Source: Acuticoccus sp963704595 (GTDB taxonomy: Bacteria; Pseudomonadota; Alphaproteobacteria; Rhizobiales; Amorphaceae). Taken from it: a DNA stretch of 64,000 nucleotides. This document shows positions 22,386 through 30,470 of the stretch, one piece after another. The position numbers and the translations under genes are program-made. How positions within the stretch are numbered: position 1 is the stretch's first letter; every line of letters starts with the position of its first letter. The stretch spans positions 1,116,001 to 1,180,000 of the forward strand of contig OY969922.1 of assembly GCA_963704595.1 (NCBI GenBank). Reading direction: 5' to 3'. The notes below the pieces were generated by a model. That model was not told the origin of the DNA. It saw only the letters and a program-made list of their open reading frames with translations, and did not search any database.

Positions 22386-22424
22386 GCGCCTTCGGGCGCG
22401 CGGTGGCCCTCCCGGGTCACCGCG
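22386..22424 (+). promoter_or_regulatory. Two adjacent hairpins after the binding-protein gene
   Basis: GCGCC-TTCG-GGCGC at 22386-22399 is a UUCG-tetraloop hairpin. A second arm, CGCGGTG at 22399-22405, pairs with CACCGCG at 22418-22424. Neither has a T-run. Placed between the binding protein and the rest of the operon, they most likely stabilise the upstream message or attenuate downstream transcription, keeping the binding protein in excess. Confidence 0.5.
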
Positions 22425-22514
22425 GCTCATTCACGAAGGGCGGCGGAGCTGGCCGCAAACTTGCTCCGCTGCCTGCACGGCAATGACGACCACCGGACCG
22501 GAAGGAGGGTTCCC

Positions 22515-22943
22515 ATGCACCATGGCGCCTTGACGCTCCCGGCCCTCGCACTTGCCGTGGCAGCGGTCCTTGCGTCCGCCACCGGGGCCGGCGCCCATTC
22601 GGGCGGCTACCTCATCAACGAGACATTCCAGGTCGAGACCATCGGGGGCTCCGCCGTCACCGCCGAGCAGACGATGGCGTTCGGCGTGGACGGCACGGTC
22701 AGCGGCTCGGCCGGCTGCAACACCTACGGTACGGGCGTGCGGATCGACGGCCACGAGATCGAGATCGGCAAGCCGCGGGTCACCCGCCGGGCCTGCCCGC
22801 CGCCGGTGATGCAGGACGAGACGCGCTTCCTCCAGGCGCTCGACGCAGTCCGTGCCTACGACGTCGAGCTCGACGACAACCGCCTGATCCTGTTCGGCGA
22901 AGGCGGGGTCGCCGTGATGATCCTGACCCGCGTCACGGACTGA
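22515..22943 (+). CDS. Secreted META/HslJ-like domain protein
   Basis: 142-residue exported protein. GAAGGAGGG precedes the ATG at 22515, and the first ~30 residues are a signal peptide (LTLPALALAVAAVLAS...GAGA). The mature part matches the META domain: a Phe/Val-rich first strand, FGVDGTVSGSAGCNTYG, the TRRACP segment, an acidic ETRFLQALDAVRAY helix and a closing DNRLILF strand. Two cysteines (AGCN and RACP) could form a disulphide. META proteins such as HslJ are periplasmic or envelope proteins of poorly defined role. Its position between the binding protein and the permeases is unusual and suggests co-expression with the importer. Confidence 0.85.
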   Translation: MHHGALTLPALALAVAAVLASATGAGAHSGGYLINETFQVETIGGSAVTAEQTMAFGVDGTVSGSAGCNTYGTGVRIDGHEIEIGKPRVTRRACPPPVMQDETRFLQALDAVRAYDVELDDNRLILFGEGGVAVMILTRVTD

Positions 22944-22953
22944 CGGAGCCGCC

Positions 22954-23946
22954 ATGATCCGCTTCATCGTCGAACGGCTGGCGGGCATGGTCGTCACCAT
23001 GATCCTCGTCTCGATGATGGTCTTCGTCATCATGGAGCTACCGCCGGGCGACTACGCGGACCGCTACGCCTTCCGCAAATATTCCGGCACCGGCGTCAAC
23101 GTGACGGCGGCGGACGTGCAGGCGATCCGCGTCGACCTCGGGCTCGATGTCTCGGCACCGGAGCGCTACCTCAACTGGATCGGCAACATCGTCCTGAAGG
23201 GTGACTTCGGGCAGGCGTTCGCGTTCGAGACGTCCGTCACCAACGTCATCGGCGACAAGATGTGGCTGACGCTGATGCTGGTGGGGATGACGCTCTTCAT
23301 CACCTACGCGGTGTCGATCCCGGTCGGCATCTACGCCGCCGTCAAGCGCGGCTCGGTGGCGGACTACGGCCTCACGGTCTTCTCCTATCTCGGCCTCGCG
23401 CTCCCCAACTTCCTGCTGGCGCTGGTGCTCCTCTACTTCGCCAACCGCTGGTTCGGGGCGGACATCGGCGGCCTGTTCTCGCGCGAGTACGAGCGGGCGC
23501 CATGGTCGCTCGCCAAGTTGTGGAACCTCATCACGCACCTGTGGCTGCCGGCGTTCGTGCTCGCCTGGTCCGCCGTCGCCTACCAGCTGCAGACCGTGCG
23601 GGCGACCATGTCGGACGAGCTCAACAAGCTCTCCGTGGTGGCAGCAAGGGCGCGCGGGGTGCCGGAGCGCAGGCTTCTCATCAAGTATCCGGCGCGGGTG
23701 GCGATCAACCCGGTCGTCTCCACCATCGGGTTCGACGTCAACCGCATCTTCTCCGAGCTGCCCATCGTGGCGGCCGTCCTCGGGCTCACCGAACTCGGCG
23801 GCCTGCTGCTCAAGGCCTATCTCGATCTCGACATGTACGTGGCCGGCGCGATCCTGCTCCTCCTCACCTTCATCATCGTGGTGATGAACTTCGTGTCCGA
23901 CATCCTCCTCGCGGTGCTCGACCCGCGCATAAAACTGGGCGGCTGA
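22954..23946 (+). CDS. Peptide-type ABC permease (second importer, B subunit)
   Basis: 330-residue inner-membrane permease. The N-terminal helix (MIRFIVERLAGMVVTMILVS) and a periplasmic loop ending in an Asn-rich segment are characteristic of the larger permeases that pair with ~680-residue binding proteins. A long loop follows helix 3, with a BPD_transp_1 core of about five more helices and the terminal NFVSDILLAVLDPRIKLGG. The next permease starts one base after its stop. Confidence 0.92.
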   Translation: MIRFIVERLAGMVVTMILVSMMVFVIMELPPGDYADRYAFRKYSGTGVNVTAADVQAIRVDLGLDVSAPERYLNWIGNIVLKGDFGQAFAFETSVTNVIGDKMWLTLMLVGMTLFITYAVSIPVGIYAAVKRGSVADYGLTVFSYLGLALPNFLLALVLLYFANRWFGADIGGLFSREYERAPWSLAKLWNLITHLWLPAFVLAWSAVAYQLQTVRATMSDELNKLSVVAARARGVPERRLLIKYPARVAINPVVSTIGFDVNRIFSELPIVAAVLGLTELGGLLLKAYLDLDMYVAGAILLLLTFIIVVMNFVSDILLAVLDPRIKLGG

Positions 23947-23947
23947 G

Positions 23948-25172
23948 ATGTTCATCGCGCTCGCCCTAGGCCTCACGCTTTTCGTGCTCCTGCGCGCGCA
24001 CCGTGCCCGCGCGACAGTGGCCGACGGCGTGGCGCTGACCCCCGGCGAGGCCCGCCGCCGCGCCCGCGCGGAACGCAAGCGCCTGCGCTATTATTCCGCC
24101 AGCCAGTGGACGCTGGTGTGGTGGCGCTTCCGCAAGCACCGCATGGCGATGGTCGGCGCGTTCATCCTCATGACCATGCTGCTGATGGGCGTCTTTGCCA
24201 GCGTGATCGCGCCCTACGGCCCCACCACGCGCGACACGCAATATCTCGACGGCGCCCCGCAGATGCCGATGTTCTGCGACGAGAACGGCTGCTCGCTCCG
24301 CCCCTTCATCCACGGCGTGAAGACCGAGCGCGACCCCGTGACCCTGCGCGCCATCGCAGTCCCCGACCCGGAAACCCGCCTCTACGTTCGCTTCCTGGTC
24401 GAGGGCGAGCCGGTCAAGCTCCTCGGCCTGATCCCGACGGAAACACACCTCTTCGGCATCGACGCGCCGGGCAGCCTCCACCTCTTCGGCACCGATTCCA
24501 TCGGCCGCGATCTCTTCAGCCGCGTCCTCTACGCCACGTGGACGAGCCTCTCCATCGGCATCCTCGGCGTCCTGATCTCGTTCGTGCTGGCGCTCGTCAT
24601 CGGCGGCGTCGCGGGCTATTTCGGCGGCGCGATCGACATGGTGATCCAGCGCATCACCGAGGTGATCCGCGTGATCCCGATCATCCCGCTCTACATGGGC
24701 CTCGCCGCCGCCATGCCGAAGGAGTGGTCGTCGACAGAGGTGTATTTCGCGATGACGCTGATCCTCGGCCTCTTCGGCTGGCCGACGCTGGCGCGACGCA
24801 TCCGCTCCCAGCTCCTCTCCATCCGCGACGAGGACTACGTGGTCGCCGCGCGCCTTGCGGGCGTGCGCTCGCGCACGATCATCGCGCGGCACATGCTGCC
24901 TTCGTTCACGAGCTTCATCATCGTCGATCTGGTGATCTCGTTTCCGTACATGATCCTGTCGGAGACGGCGCTCTCCTTCGTCGGGCTGGGGCTCAGGCCG
25001 CCGGAGTGTCTCGTGGGGCGTGCTTCTCCAGCAGGCGCAGTCGGTCCGCGTTCTGGAGCAGACGCCGTGGCTCTTCATCCCGGCGGTGTTCGTGGTGGTG
25101 GCAGTGCTCGCCTTCACCGTCATCGGCGACGGAATGCGCGACGCTGCCGACCCCTACAGCGAAAACCACTGA
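23948..25172 (+). pseudogene. Peptide-type ABC permease (second importer, C subunit), one frameshift
   Basis: C-type permease with a short N-terminal helix, a basic cytoplasmic stretch, then TLVWWRFRKHRMAMVG before the main helix and a ~100-residue periplasmic insertion typical of this subgroup. HLFGTDSIGRDLFSRVLY and the EAA loop RDEDYVVAARLAGVRS are intact. After SFVGLGLRPPE (about 25007) the frame moves +1 and continues as VSWGVLLQQAQSVRVLEQ, ending DPYSENH with the stop at 25170-25172. One extra T explains the break and restores ~407 residues. In the uncorrected frame the protein would read through into the ATPase gene, giving a false permease-ATPase fusion. Confidence 0.86.
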
Positions 25173-25180
25173 GGGCCGCC

Positions 25181-26191
25181 ATGGACAACGTCCTCGAAGT
25201 CGAGAACCTCTCCATCACCTTCCGTTCCGACGAGGGCGCGGTGCGGGCGGTGGACGATGTGTCCTTCACCGTGGCGCGGGGGCGGACACTGGGGATCGTC
25301 GGCGAGTCCGGGTCCGGCAAGTCGGTCTCCACCAAGGCGCTGATGCAGCTTCTGCCGGGGTCGGCGAGGATCGGCGCCGAGACGGCGATCCGCTACCGCG
25401 CCAAGGACGGCGAGGTGATGGACATCACCAAGGTGCCGGTGAAGAGCCGCCGGATGCGGGAGCTGCGCGGCGGCGAGATCGGCATGATCTTCCAGGAGCC
25501 GATGGCGAGCTTCTCGCCGGTCTACACCGTCGGCGCGCAGATGGTGGAGGCGATCCGCCTGCACCGCGGCCTGTCGCGCAGGGATGCCCGCGCGGTGGCC
25601 ATCGCGATGCTGAAGGAAGTGGGCATCGCCAACCCGGAGGGGCGGATCGACGCCTACGCCTTCGAGCTGTCGGGCGGGATGCGCCAGCGCGCGATGATCG
25701 CGCTCGCCCTCTCGGCCGAACCGCAGCTCCTGATCGCCGACGAGCCGACCACCGCGCTCGACGTCACCATCCAGGCGCAGGTGCTCAGGCTGATGCGGGG
25801 CCTTCAGGAAAAGCACGGCATGGCGATGCTGTTCATCACCCACGACCTCGGCGTGATCGCGCAGGTCGCCGACGACGTTGCGGTGATGTACCTCGGCACG
25901 ATCGTGGAGCGCGGCGCCGCGCACGACGTCCTGCGCACCCCCAAGCACCCGTACACGCAGGGCCTCTTGCGGGCGATCCCGCGGATGGATGCGCTAGACG
26001 GACGGATGACGCCGGTGCCGGGCGAGATCCCCAACCCCTCGGAACGCCCCACCGGCTGCGCCTTCCACCCCCGCTGCGACAAGGCGATGCCCGGCCTTTG
26101 CGACCGCACCGCCCCGCCCGAATTCCACCCCGAGCCCGGCCGCGCGGTCCGCTGCCATCTCTACGGCGAAGGCCAGAAAGTGGCGGCATGA
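25181..26191 (+). CDS. Peptide-type ABC ATPase (D subunit)
   Basis: 336-residue ATPase with Walker A GESGSGKS, signature LSGGMRQRAMI, Walker B LLIADEPTTALD and the H-loop FITHDLG. The C-terminal oligo_HPY region has the cysteine pattern GCAFHPRCDKAMPGLC, seen in DppD/OppD and linked to an iron-sulfur site in some members. The ATG at 25181 gives MDNVLEVENLSITF, the expected N-terminus, nine bases after the corrected permease stop. Its stop overlaps the start of the next ATPase. Confidence 0.94.
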   Translation: MDNVLEVENLSITFRSDEGAVRAVDDVSFTVARGRTLGIVGESGSGKSVSTKALMQLLPGSARIGAETAIRYRAKDGEVMDITKVPVKSRRMRELRGGEIGMIFQEPMASFSPVYTVGAQMVEAIRLHRGLSRRDARAVAIAMLKEVGIANPEGRIDAYAFELSGGMRQRAMIALALSAEPQLLIADEPTTALDVTIQAQVLRLMRGLQEKHGMAMLFITHDLGVIAQVADDVAVMYLGTIVERGAAHDVLRTPKHPYTQGLLRAIPRMDALDGRMTPVPGEIPNPSERPTGCAFHPRCDKAMPGLCDRTAPPEFHPEPGRAVRCHLYGEGQKVAA

Positions 26192-27219
26192 GCGCCGAGC
26201 GGGTCCCGCTGATCGAGGTGCGCAACCTCGAGGTCCGTTTCCCCGTCCGCCTGCCGGGCCTGTTCTCGCGGGTTTCGGCCGAGGTGCGCGCGGTGGACGA
26301 CGTCTCGTTCGACGTCCGGCGCGGCGAGACCGTCGGCCTCGTCGGCGAATCCGGCTCCGGCAAGACCACGGTCGGCCGCGCGATCCTGCGCGCCGTCGAC
26401 CCCACCAGCGGCCAGATCATCTTCCACGAGAAGGCCGGGGAGGGGACCGACCTCTCCACCCTCTCGGGCGAAACGCTCCGCCGCTTCCGCCCCAACATGA
26501 GCCTCGTCTTCCAGGACCCGTACTCCTCGCTGAACCCGCGGATGACGGTGCGGGACATCATCGCCGAGCCGCTGACCGCGACCGGCATCATGACGAAGCG
26601 GTCCGAGATCGACGCGCGGGTGCGCGAGATCGCCTCCCGGTGCAAGCTCAACATCGAGCACCTGCGCCGCTTTCCGCACGCCTTCTCGGGCGGGCAGCGC
26701 CAGCGCATCTGCATCGCCCGCGCGCTGGTCGCCAAGCCCGACTTCGTGGTGTGCGACGAGAGCGTTTCGGCGCTCGACGTCTCGATCCAGGCCGAGATCG
26801 TCAACCTGTTGAAGGACCTCCAGGCCGAGCTTGGCGTCGCCTTCCTGTTCATCGCGCACGACCTTTCGGTGGTGGCGCAGATCTCCCACCGGGTGGCGGT
26901 CCTCTACGTCGGCAAGTTCATGGAATATGCGCCGACCGAAAAACTGTTCTTCGCGCCGCGCCACCCCTACACGCACGCGCTACTCTCCGCCGTGCCGAAC
27001 CCGGACCCTGACGCCGCATTCGATCCGGTGCTTCTGGAGGGCGAGGTGCCGTCGCCTCTGGACACGCCATCCGGTTGCCGCTTCAACACGCGCTGCCCCT
27101 ACGCCACGGAGCGGTGCCGGACCGAGGTGCCGGCGTGGCGCGAACTGGAGCCGGCGCACTTCGTCGCCTGCCACCACGCCGAGGAACTCGACTTGTCCCG
27201 ACCCCGCGCCGCCGCATGA
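26188..27219 (+). CDS. Peptide-type ABC ATPase (F subunit)
   Basis: 343-residue partner ATPase starting MSAERVPLIEVRNLEV at ATG 26188, which overlaps the previous stop by four bases. Walker A GESGSGKT, signature FSGGQRQRICI, Walker B FVVCDESVSALD, H-loop FIAHDLS and the C-terminal motif GCRFNTRCPYATERC are all present. Together with the D subunit it completes the second importer. Its stop overlaps the start of the FAD oxidoreductase gene, tying transport to the catabolic genes. Confidence 0.94.
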   Translation: MSAERVPLIEVRNLEVRFPVRLPGLFSRVSAEVRAVDDVSFDVRRGETVGLVGESGSGKTTVGRAILRAVDPTSGQIIFHEKAGEGTDLSTLSGETLRRFRPNMSLVFQDPYSSLNPRMTVRDIIAEPLTATGIMTKRSEIDARVREIASRCKLNIEHLRRFPHAFSGGQRQRICIARALVAKPDFVVCDESVSALDVSIQAEIVNLLKDLQAELGVAFLFIAHDLSVVAQISHRVAVLYVGKFMEYAPTEKLFFAPRHPYTHALLSAVPNPDPDAAFDPVLLEGEVPSPLDTPSGCRFNTRCPYATERCRTEVPAWRELEPAHFVACHHAEELDLSRPRAAA

Positions 27220-28352
27220 GCGCTCCCACCGATGTCCTGATCGTCGGCGCCGGCATCGTCGGCCTCGCCCACGCCCTTGCCGCGGTGCGCACCGGCCGCA
27301 CCGTGCGCGTGGTGGAGCGCGACCACGCCGCCGTCGGCGCCTCGATCCGCAATTTCGGCTTCATCACCGTCACCGGTCAGGCCTCGGGCGACTGCTGGCG
27401 CCATGCCCGCCGGGCCCGCGACGTCTGGGTCGAGGTTGCGGAGGCGGCAGGCATCCCGATCCTGCACGAGGGTCTGCTGGTGACGGCACGGCGGACCGAG
27501 GCCGAGGCGGTGATCGACGCCTTCCTCGAAACCGACATGGCGGACGGATGCGCGCGGCTATCTCTGGCGGAGGCGCGGCGGATCTGCCCCGTCCTTACCG
27601 ATAACGTGACCGCGGCGCTGCACTCTGAGCTCGAGGTCCGCGTCGAAAGCCGCACCGCCATCGGCCAGCTCACGCGCTGGTTGGCGGAGGCCCACGGCGT
27701 CGACTTCGTGTTCGGCGCGGAGGTGAAGGCGGTCGCGGCGCCGCGGGTCGAGACGACCGCGGGCGTCTTCGAGGCCGAGACCGTCATCGTCTGCCCGGGC
27801 AACGAGGCGCTCGCCCTGTTCGACCGCGAGATCGCCGCGATGGGCGCGATGCCGTGCAAGCTCCAGATGCTGCGGGTGGCGCCGGAGCGGCCGATCCGCC
27901 TCGGCGCCGCGATCATGTCCGACCTCGGCCTTGCCCGCTATCACGGCTATACCGAGCTCGAAGCGTCGAAGGCGCTGGCGGCAAGGCTCGACGCCGAACA
28001 GGCCGAACACCGCGCGATGGGCGTGCACCTCATCGCCGTGCAGTCGGCCGATGGCAGCCTCGTCGTCGGCGACAGCCACGAATATGCGCCCACCCCCGAA
28101 CCGTTCCGCTCGGCCGCGATCGACGATCTGATGCTCGGCGAACTCGACGCAGTGGTGGACACAGGCCCGCGGCGTATTACCGAGCAGTGGATCGGGATCT
28201 ATCCCTCCGGCAAGGCGTGGCTCAACCGCGCCGCGCCGGACGATGCCACGCGCGTGGTGGTGGTCGCAGCCGGCTGCGGCGCCTCCACCGCCTTCGGCAT
28301 CGGCGAGGAAACCATCGCCGACCTGTTCGGCACGAAAGGGGCTAATCCATGA
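27216..28352 (+). CDS. Phosphonate-linked FAD oxidoreductase (TIGR03364-like)
   Basis: 378-residue DAO-type flavoenzyme with the FAD-binding DVLIVGAGIVGLAHA at residues 6-20 and the conserved GASIRNFGFITVTGQ segment. This resembles the TIGR03364 clade, which recurs beside phosphonate genes; members are, from memory, reported to oxidise 2-aminoethylphosphonate or its N-alkyl forms towards phosphonoacetaldehyde. The gene overlaps both the ATPase gene and phnX by four bases, supporting one pathway. No phnW transaminase is visible, so this enzyme may supply the PhnX substrate here. The exact substrate is inferred. Closest alternatives are glycine or sarcosine oxidase-like enzymes. Confidence 0.85.
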   Translation: MSAPTDVLIVGAGIVGLAHALAAVRTGRTVRVVERDHAAVGASIRNFGFITVTGQASGDCWRHARRARDVWVEVAEAAGIPILHEGLLVTARRTEAEAVIDAFLETDMADGCARLSLAEARRICPVLTDNVTAALHSELEVRVESRTAIGQLTRWLAEAHGVDFVFGAEVKAVAAPRVETTAGVFEAETVIVCPGNEALALFDREIAAMGAMPCKLQMLRVAPERPIRLGAAIMSDLGLARYHGYTELEASKALAARLDAEQAEHRAMGVHLIAVQSADGSLVVGDSHEYAPTPEPFRSAAIDDLMLGELDAVVDTGPRRITEQWIGIYPSGKAWLNRAAPDDATRVVVVAAGCGASTAFGIGEETIADLFGTKGANP

Positions 28353-29125
28353 GCGCATTCAAGGCCGTGATCTTCGACTGGGCGGGCACGCTGGTCGACT
28401 TCGGCTCCCGCGCACCGATGGGCGCCTTCGTCGAGGCGTTCGGCAAGTTCGGCGTGGACATCACCATCGAGGAAGCGCGCGGCCCGATGGGGGCCGCCAA
28501 GCGCGACCACATCGCCGCGATCTTCGCGCTTCCGCGTGTCGCCGCCGCTTTCGAGGCAAAGCACGGCCACGCTCCGGGCGAGGGCGACATCGACGCGCTC
28601 TACGCCGTCTTCCTGCCCCTCAACGAAGCCGTCGCCGCGGACTTCGCGGTGCCGATCGAGGGCGCGGTCGAGGCGGTCGACGGCTTCCGTGCGATCGGCA
28701 TGAAGATCGGCTCGACCACGGGCTACACCCGCTCGATCATGGAACGGGTGCTGCCGGCCGCCGCCGCACACGGCCTTACGGTCGACGCCTGCGTCTGCGC
28801 CGACGAGGTGCTGGAGGGCCGGCCCGCGCCCCTCGGCATCTACAAGAATCTCGTCGAGCTCGGCGTCTACCCGCCGTCGCGGGTCATCAAGGTCGACGAT
28901 ACCGAAGTCGGCATCCGGGAGGGTGTCGCAGCCGGCTGCATCAGCATCGGGGTCACGCTGTCCGGCAACCTTGTGGGAAAGTCCGAGGCGGAACTTGCTG
29001 CGCTTCCCTCAAAAACTGTTTCAGAGTTGCGCGATCTCGCCGCCGAGAAGCTCGCCGCGGCCGGCGCGCGGCACGTCATCGACAGCGTCGCGGACCTGCC
29101 CGATCTGTTGGCATCGCTCCGCTAG
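28349..29125 (+). CDS. phnX: Phosphonoacetaldehyde hydrolase (phosphonatase)
   Basis: 258-residue HAD enzyme that splits phosphonoacetaldehyde into acetaldehyde and phosphate. The nucleophile is D10 in VIFDWAGTLVDFGSRAP; the Schiff-base lysine specific to phosphonatases is K51 in RGPMGAAKRDHI. TTGYTRSIMERVLP and the metal-site VIKVDDTEVGI are also conserved. Length is close to the usual ~265-275 residues. It ends the importer-oxidoreductase operon, which would give this bacterium phosphate and C2 units from an aminophosphonate. Confidence 0.95.
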   Translation: MSAFKAVIFDWAGTLVDFGSRAPMGAFVEAFGKFGVDITIEEARGPMGAAKRDHIAAIFALPRVAAAFEAKHGHAPGEGDIDALYAVFLPLNEAVAADFAVPIEGAVEAVDGFRAIGMKIGSTTGYTRSIMERVLPAAAAHGLTVDACVCADEVLEGRPAPLGIYKNLVELGVYPPSRVIKVDDTEVGIREGVAAGCISIGVTLSGNLVGKSEAELAALPSKTVSELRDLAAEKLAAAGARHVIDSVADLPDLLASLR

Positions 29126-29475
29126 ATCGCCGAACCGCGACGGATCTCTCGGGCCTGAGGCGCGCGAGCCCTGCAAAATTGCCGTCCGCTCTGTGAATGC
29201 GCATGCTCACGTATTGGGCGGCTCTTGCCTCCATGCGGCTGTTTCGGCGGCCTGATGCCGCGCCGCAGCATGCGAAGATGACCAGAGCATTACGGTGAAG
29301 ACCCCCGGCGTCTGCGCTGAATGCATGGCTCCAATGAATTCCTGGGCGAAGACGAAGCGGTGAGGGCCACTTAGCTTGTGTGCACAGCAGCACGCTATGT
29401 TGCAACGCACACAACCGAGCAAGCCAGCGTCTGGCGCATGTCAAACTGGCCCTCGAGCCGACGGAGAACCTAGTA
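29126..29475. other. Intergenic region, no gene recognised
   Basis: 350 bases between phnX and the DUF1127 gene. It should hold the DUF1127 promoter, but I see no convincing -35/-10 pair, RNA gene or repeat. Short open frames here have no recognisable content. Confidence 0.5.
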
Positions 29476-29709
29476 ATGAACACTCGACTGAACGTCGCCA
29501 CCCTGTCCGCCGGCCACACCGGCTGGAACCTTGCCGCCCTTCGCGAGCGTTACGAAATCGCACGCCGCCGCCGTCAGGTGCGGAACCAGTGCTTCAACGA
29601 GCTCGCCCAGCTCAACGACCGCGAACTCGCGGAGCTCGGCTTCTTCCGCTGCGACATCGCCCGCATCGCCGACGAGCACGCCTACTCGGTCGTCCCGGCC
29701 GTCCGCTAA
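29476..29709 (+). CDS. DUF1127 small protein
   Basis: 77-residue basic protein; GGAG stands nine bases before the ATG at 29476. The C-terminal half carries the DUF1127 pattern: LAQLNDRELAELGFFRCDIARIA, preceded by an Arg-rich helix (REYRYEIARRRRQVR-like). DUF1127 proteins are abundant in alphaproteobacteria; a few have been linked to RNA turnover and phosphate or carbon metabolism, but no function is assigned here. It is monocistronic. A short GGCGCC-AGA-GGCGCC hairpin at 29717-29731 follows the stop without a T-run. Confidence 0.88.
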   Translation: MNTRLNVATLSAGHTGWNLAALRERYEIARRRRQVRNQCFNELAQLNDRELAELGFFRCDIARIADEHAYSVVPAVR

Positions 29710-30470
29710 GCCGCCCGGCGCCAGAGGCGCCTTCGGAAATTTCGCTGCCGCCCGCCAAGGGCGGTGGCGCCTCCTTCGACCCGACGATCGAGCGCCGTTG
29801 ATCGCGCTTCTCTCGATCGGGGTCGGGACGGGTAAAATGCGGACTTCTCGGCGATCGTCCTTGCCGAAAGTCCGGTATTGCGTCGCGTTCCGCGGATATT
29901 CTGCTCTGTGGAACGGCAAATCAAAGCAAGATCGGCACCCAAGCGCGGTTTCGCGCATGATCGCCAAGCCCTACGCTAATCGATGCGTTCAGGCGCAGCG
30001 CAAGGGGTAACCCGGAGACCTCGCGGGCGGAGCGATGCATCGCTTGAGGGCGTCGGACGAGTTCGAATCGCGACTGCTTCACCCTCGGAAAAAACAACCG
30101 TGCCGGAGAGGGCAGCTTTTTTCGTCGCATTTGTTTGAATGCCCGCTGTTTCGATCTCGGCCGAGCGGGCGAACCTGACCCCACCGTCGGTAACGTACGG
30201 CGGGCTCGCCGATCGCGAGCCTGACTGCAAGGTTCACAGGACGACCGGCCTTCGGCTCGAAGCGGATCGAACCCGTCGCCGCCTGACTTGACCCGACAAC
30301 ACGCAACGGTTGCGCTCCTGAAGCCCCGCGTAGCTCAATGCACGAGAAAACCTTGCGATAAGAAGCAAAAATTCTTCCGCGCGTTGTGTTAGGGATGTTT
30401 CGAGGCGGCGTAGCCTAATTTTCGACCGCATCGCCCCGACCGCCTCGATCCGAACCGTAGGTGCCTCCAC
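29710..30470. other. Long intergenic region upstream of kaiC
   Basis: 761 bases without a recognisable gene. A 14-base perfect palindrome, AGCGATGCATCGCT, lies at 30031-30044. A T-rich run at about 30117-30123 follows only a four-base stem, too weak to call a terminator. The kai operon promoter must be here but cannot be placed. Confidence 0.5.

Noticed and set aside
20546..22420. Long minus-strand frame of about 620 codons
   Set aside because: It lies opposite the substrate-binding protein gene. High GC leaves complementary frames open; it lacks a ribosome site and any domain, while the plus strand has clear family motifs. The same holds for long minus frames at 7568-9331 and 9586-11157.
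23948..26191. Apparent permease-ATPase fusion protein
   Set aside because: The fusion appears only because a frame change near 25007 removes the permease stop. The permease tail continues in the next frame and ends at 25172, and the ATPase has its own start at 25181.
30095..30125. Terminator before the kai operon
   Set aside because: The T-run is preceded by only a four-base TGCC/GGCA stem, too weak to support a call.
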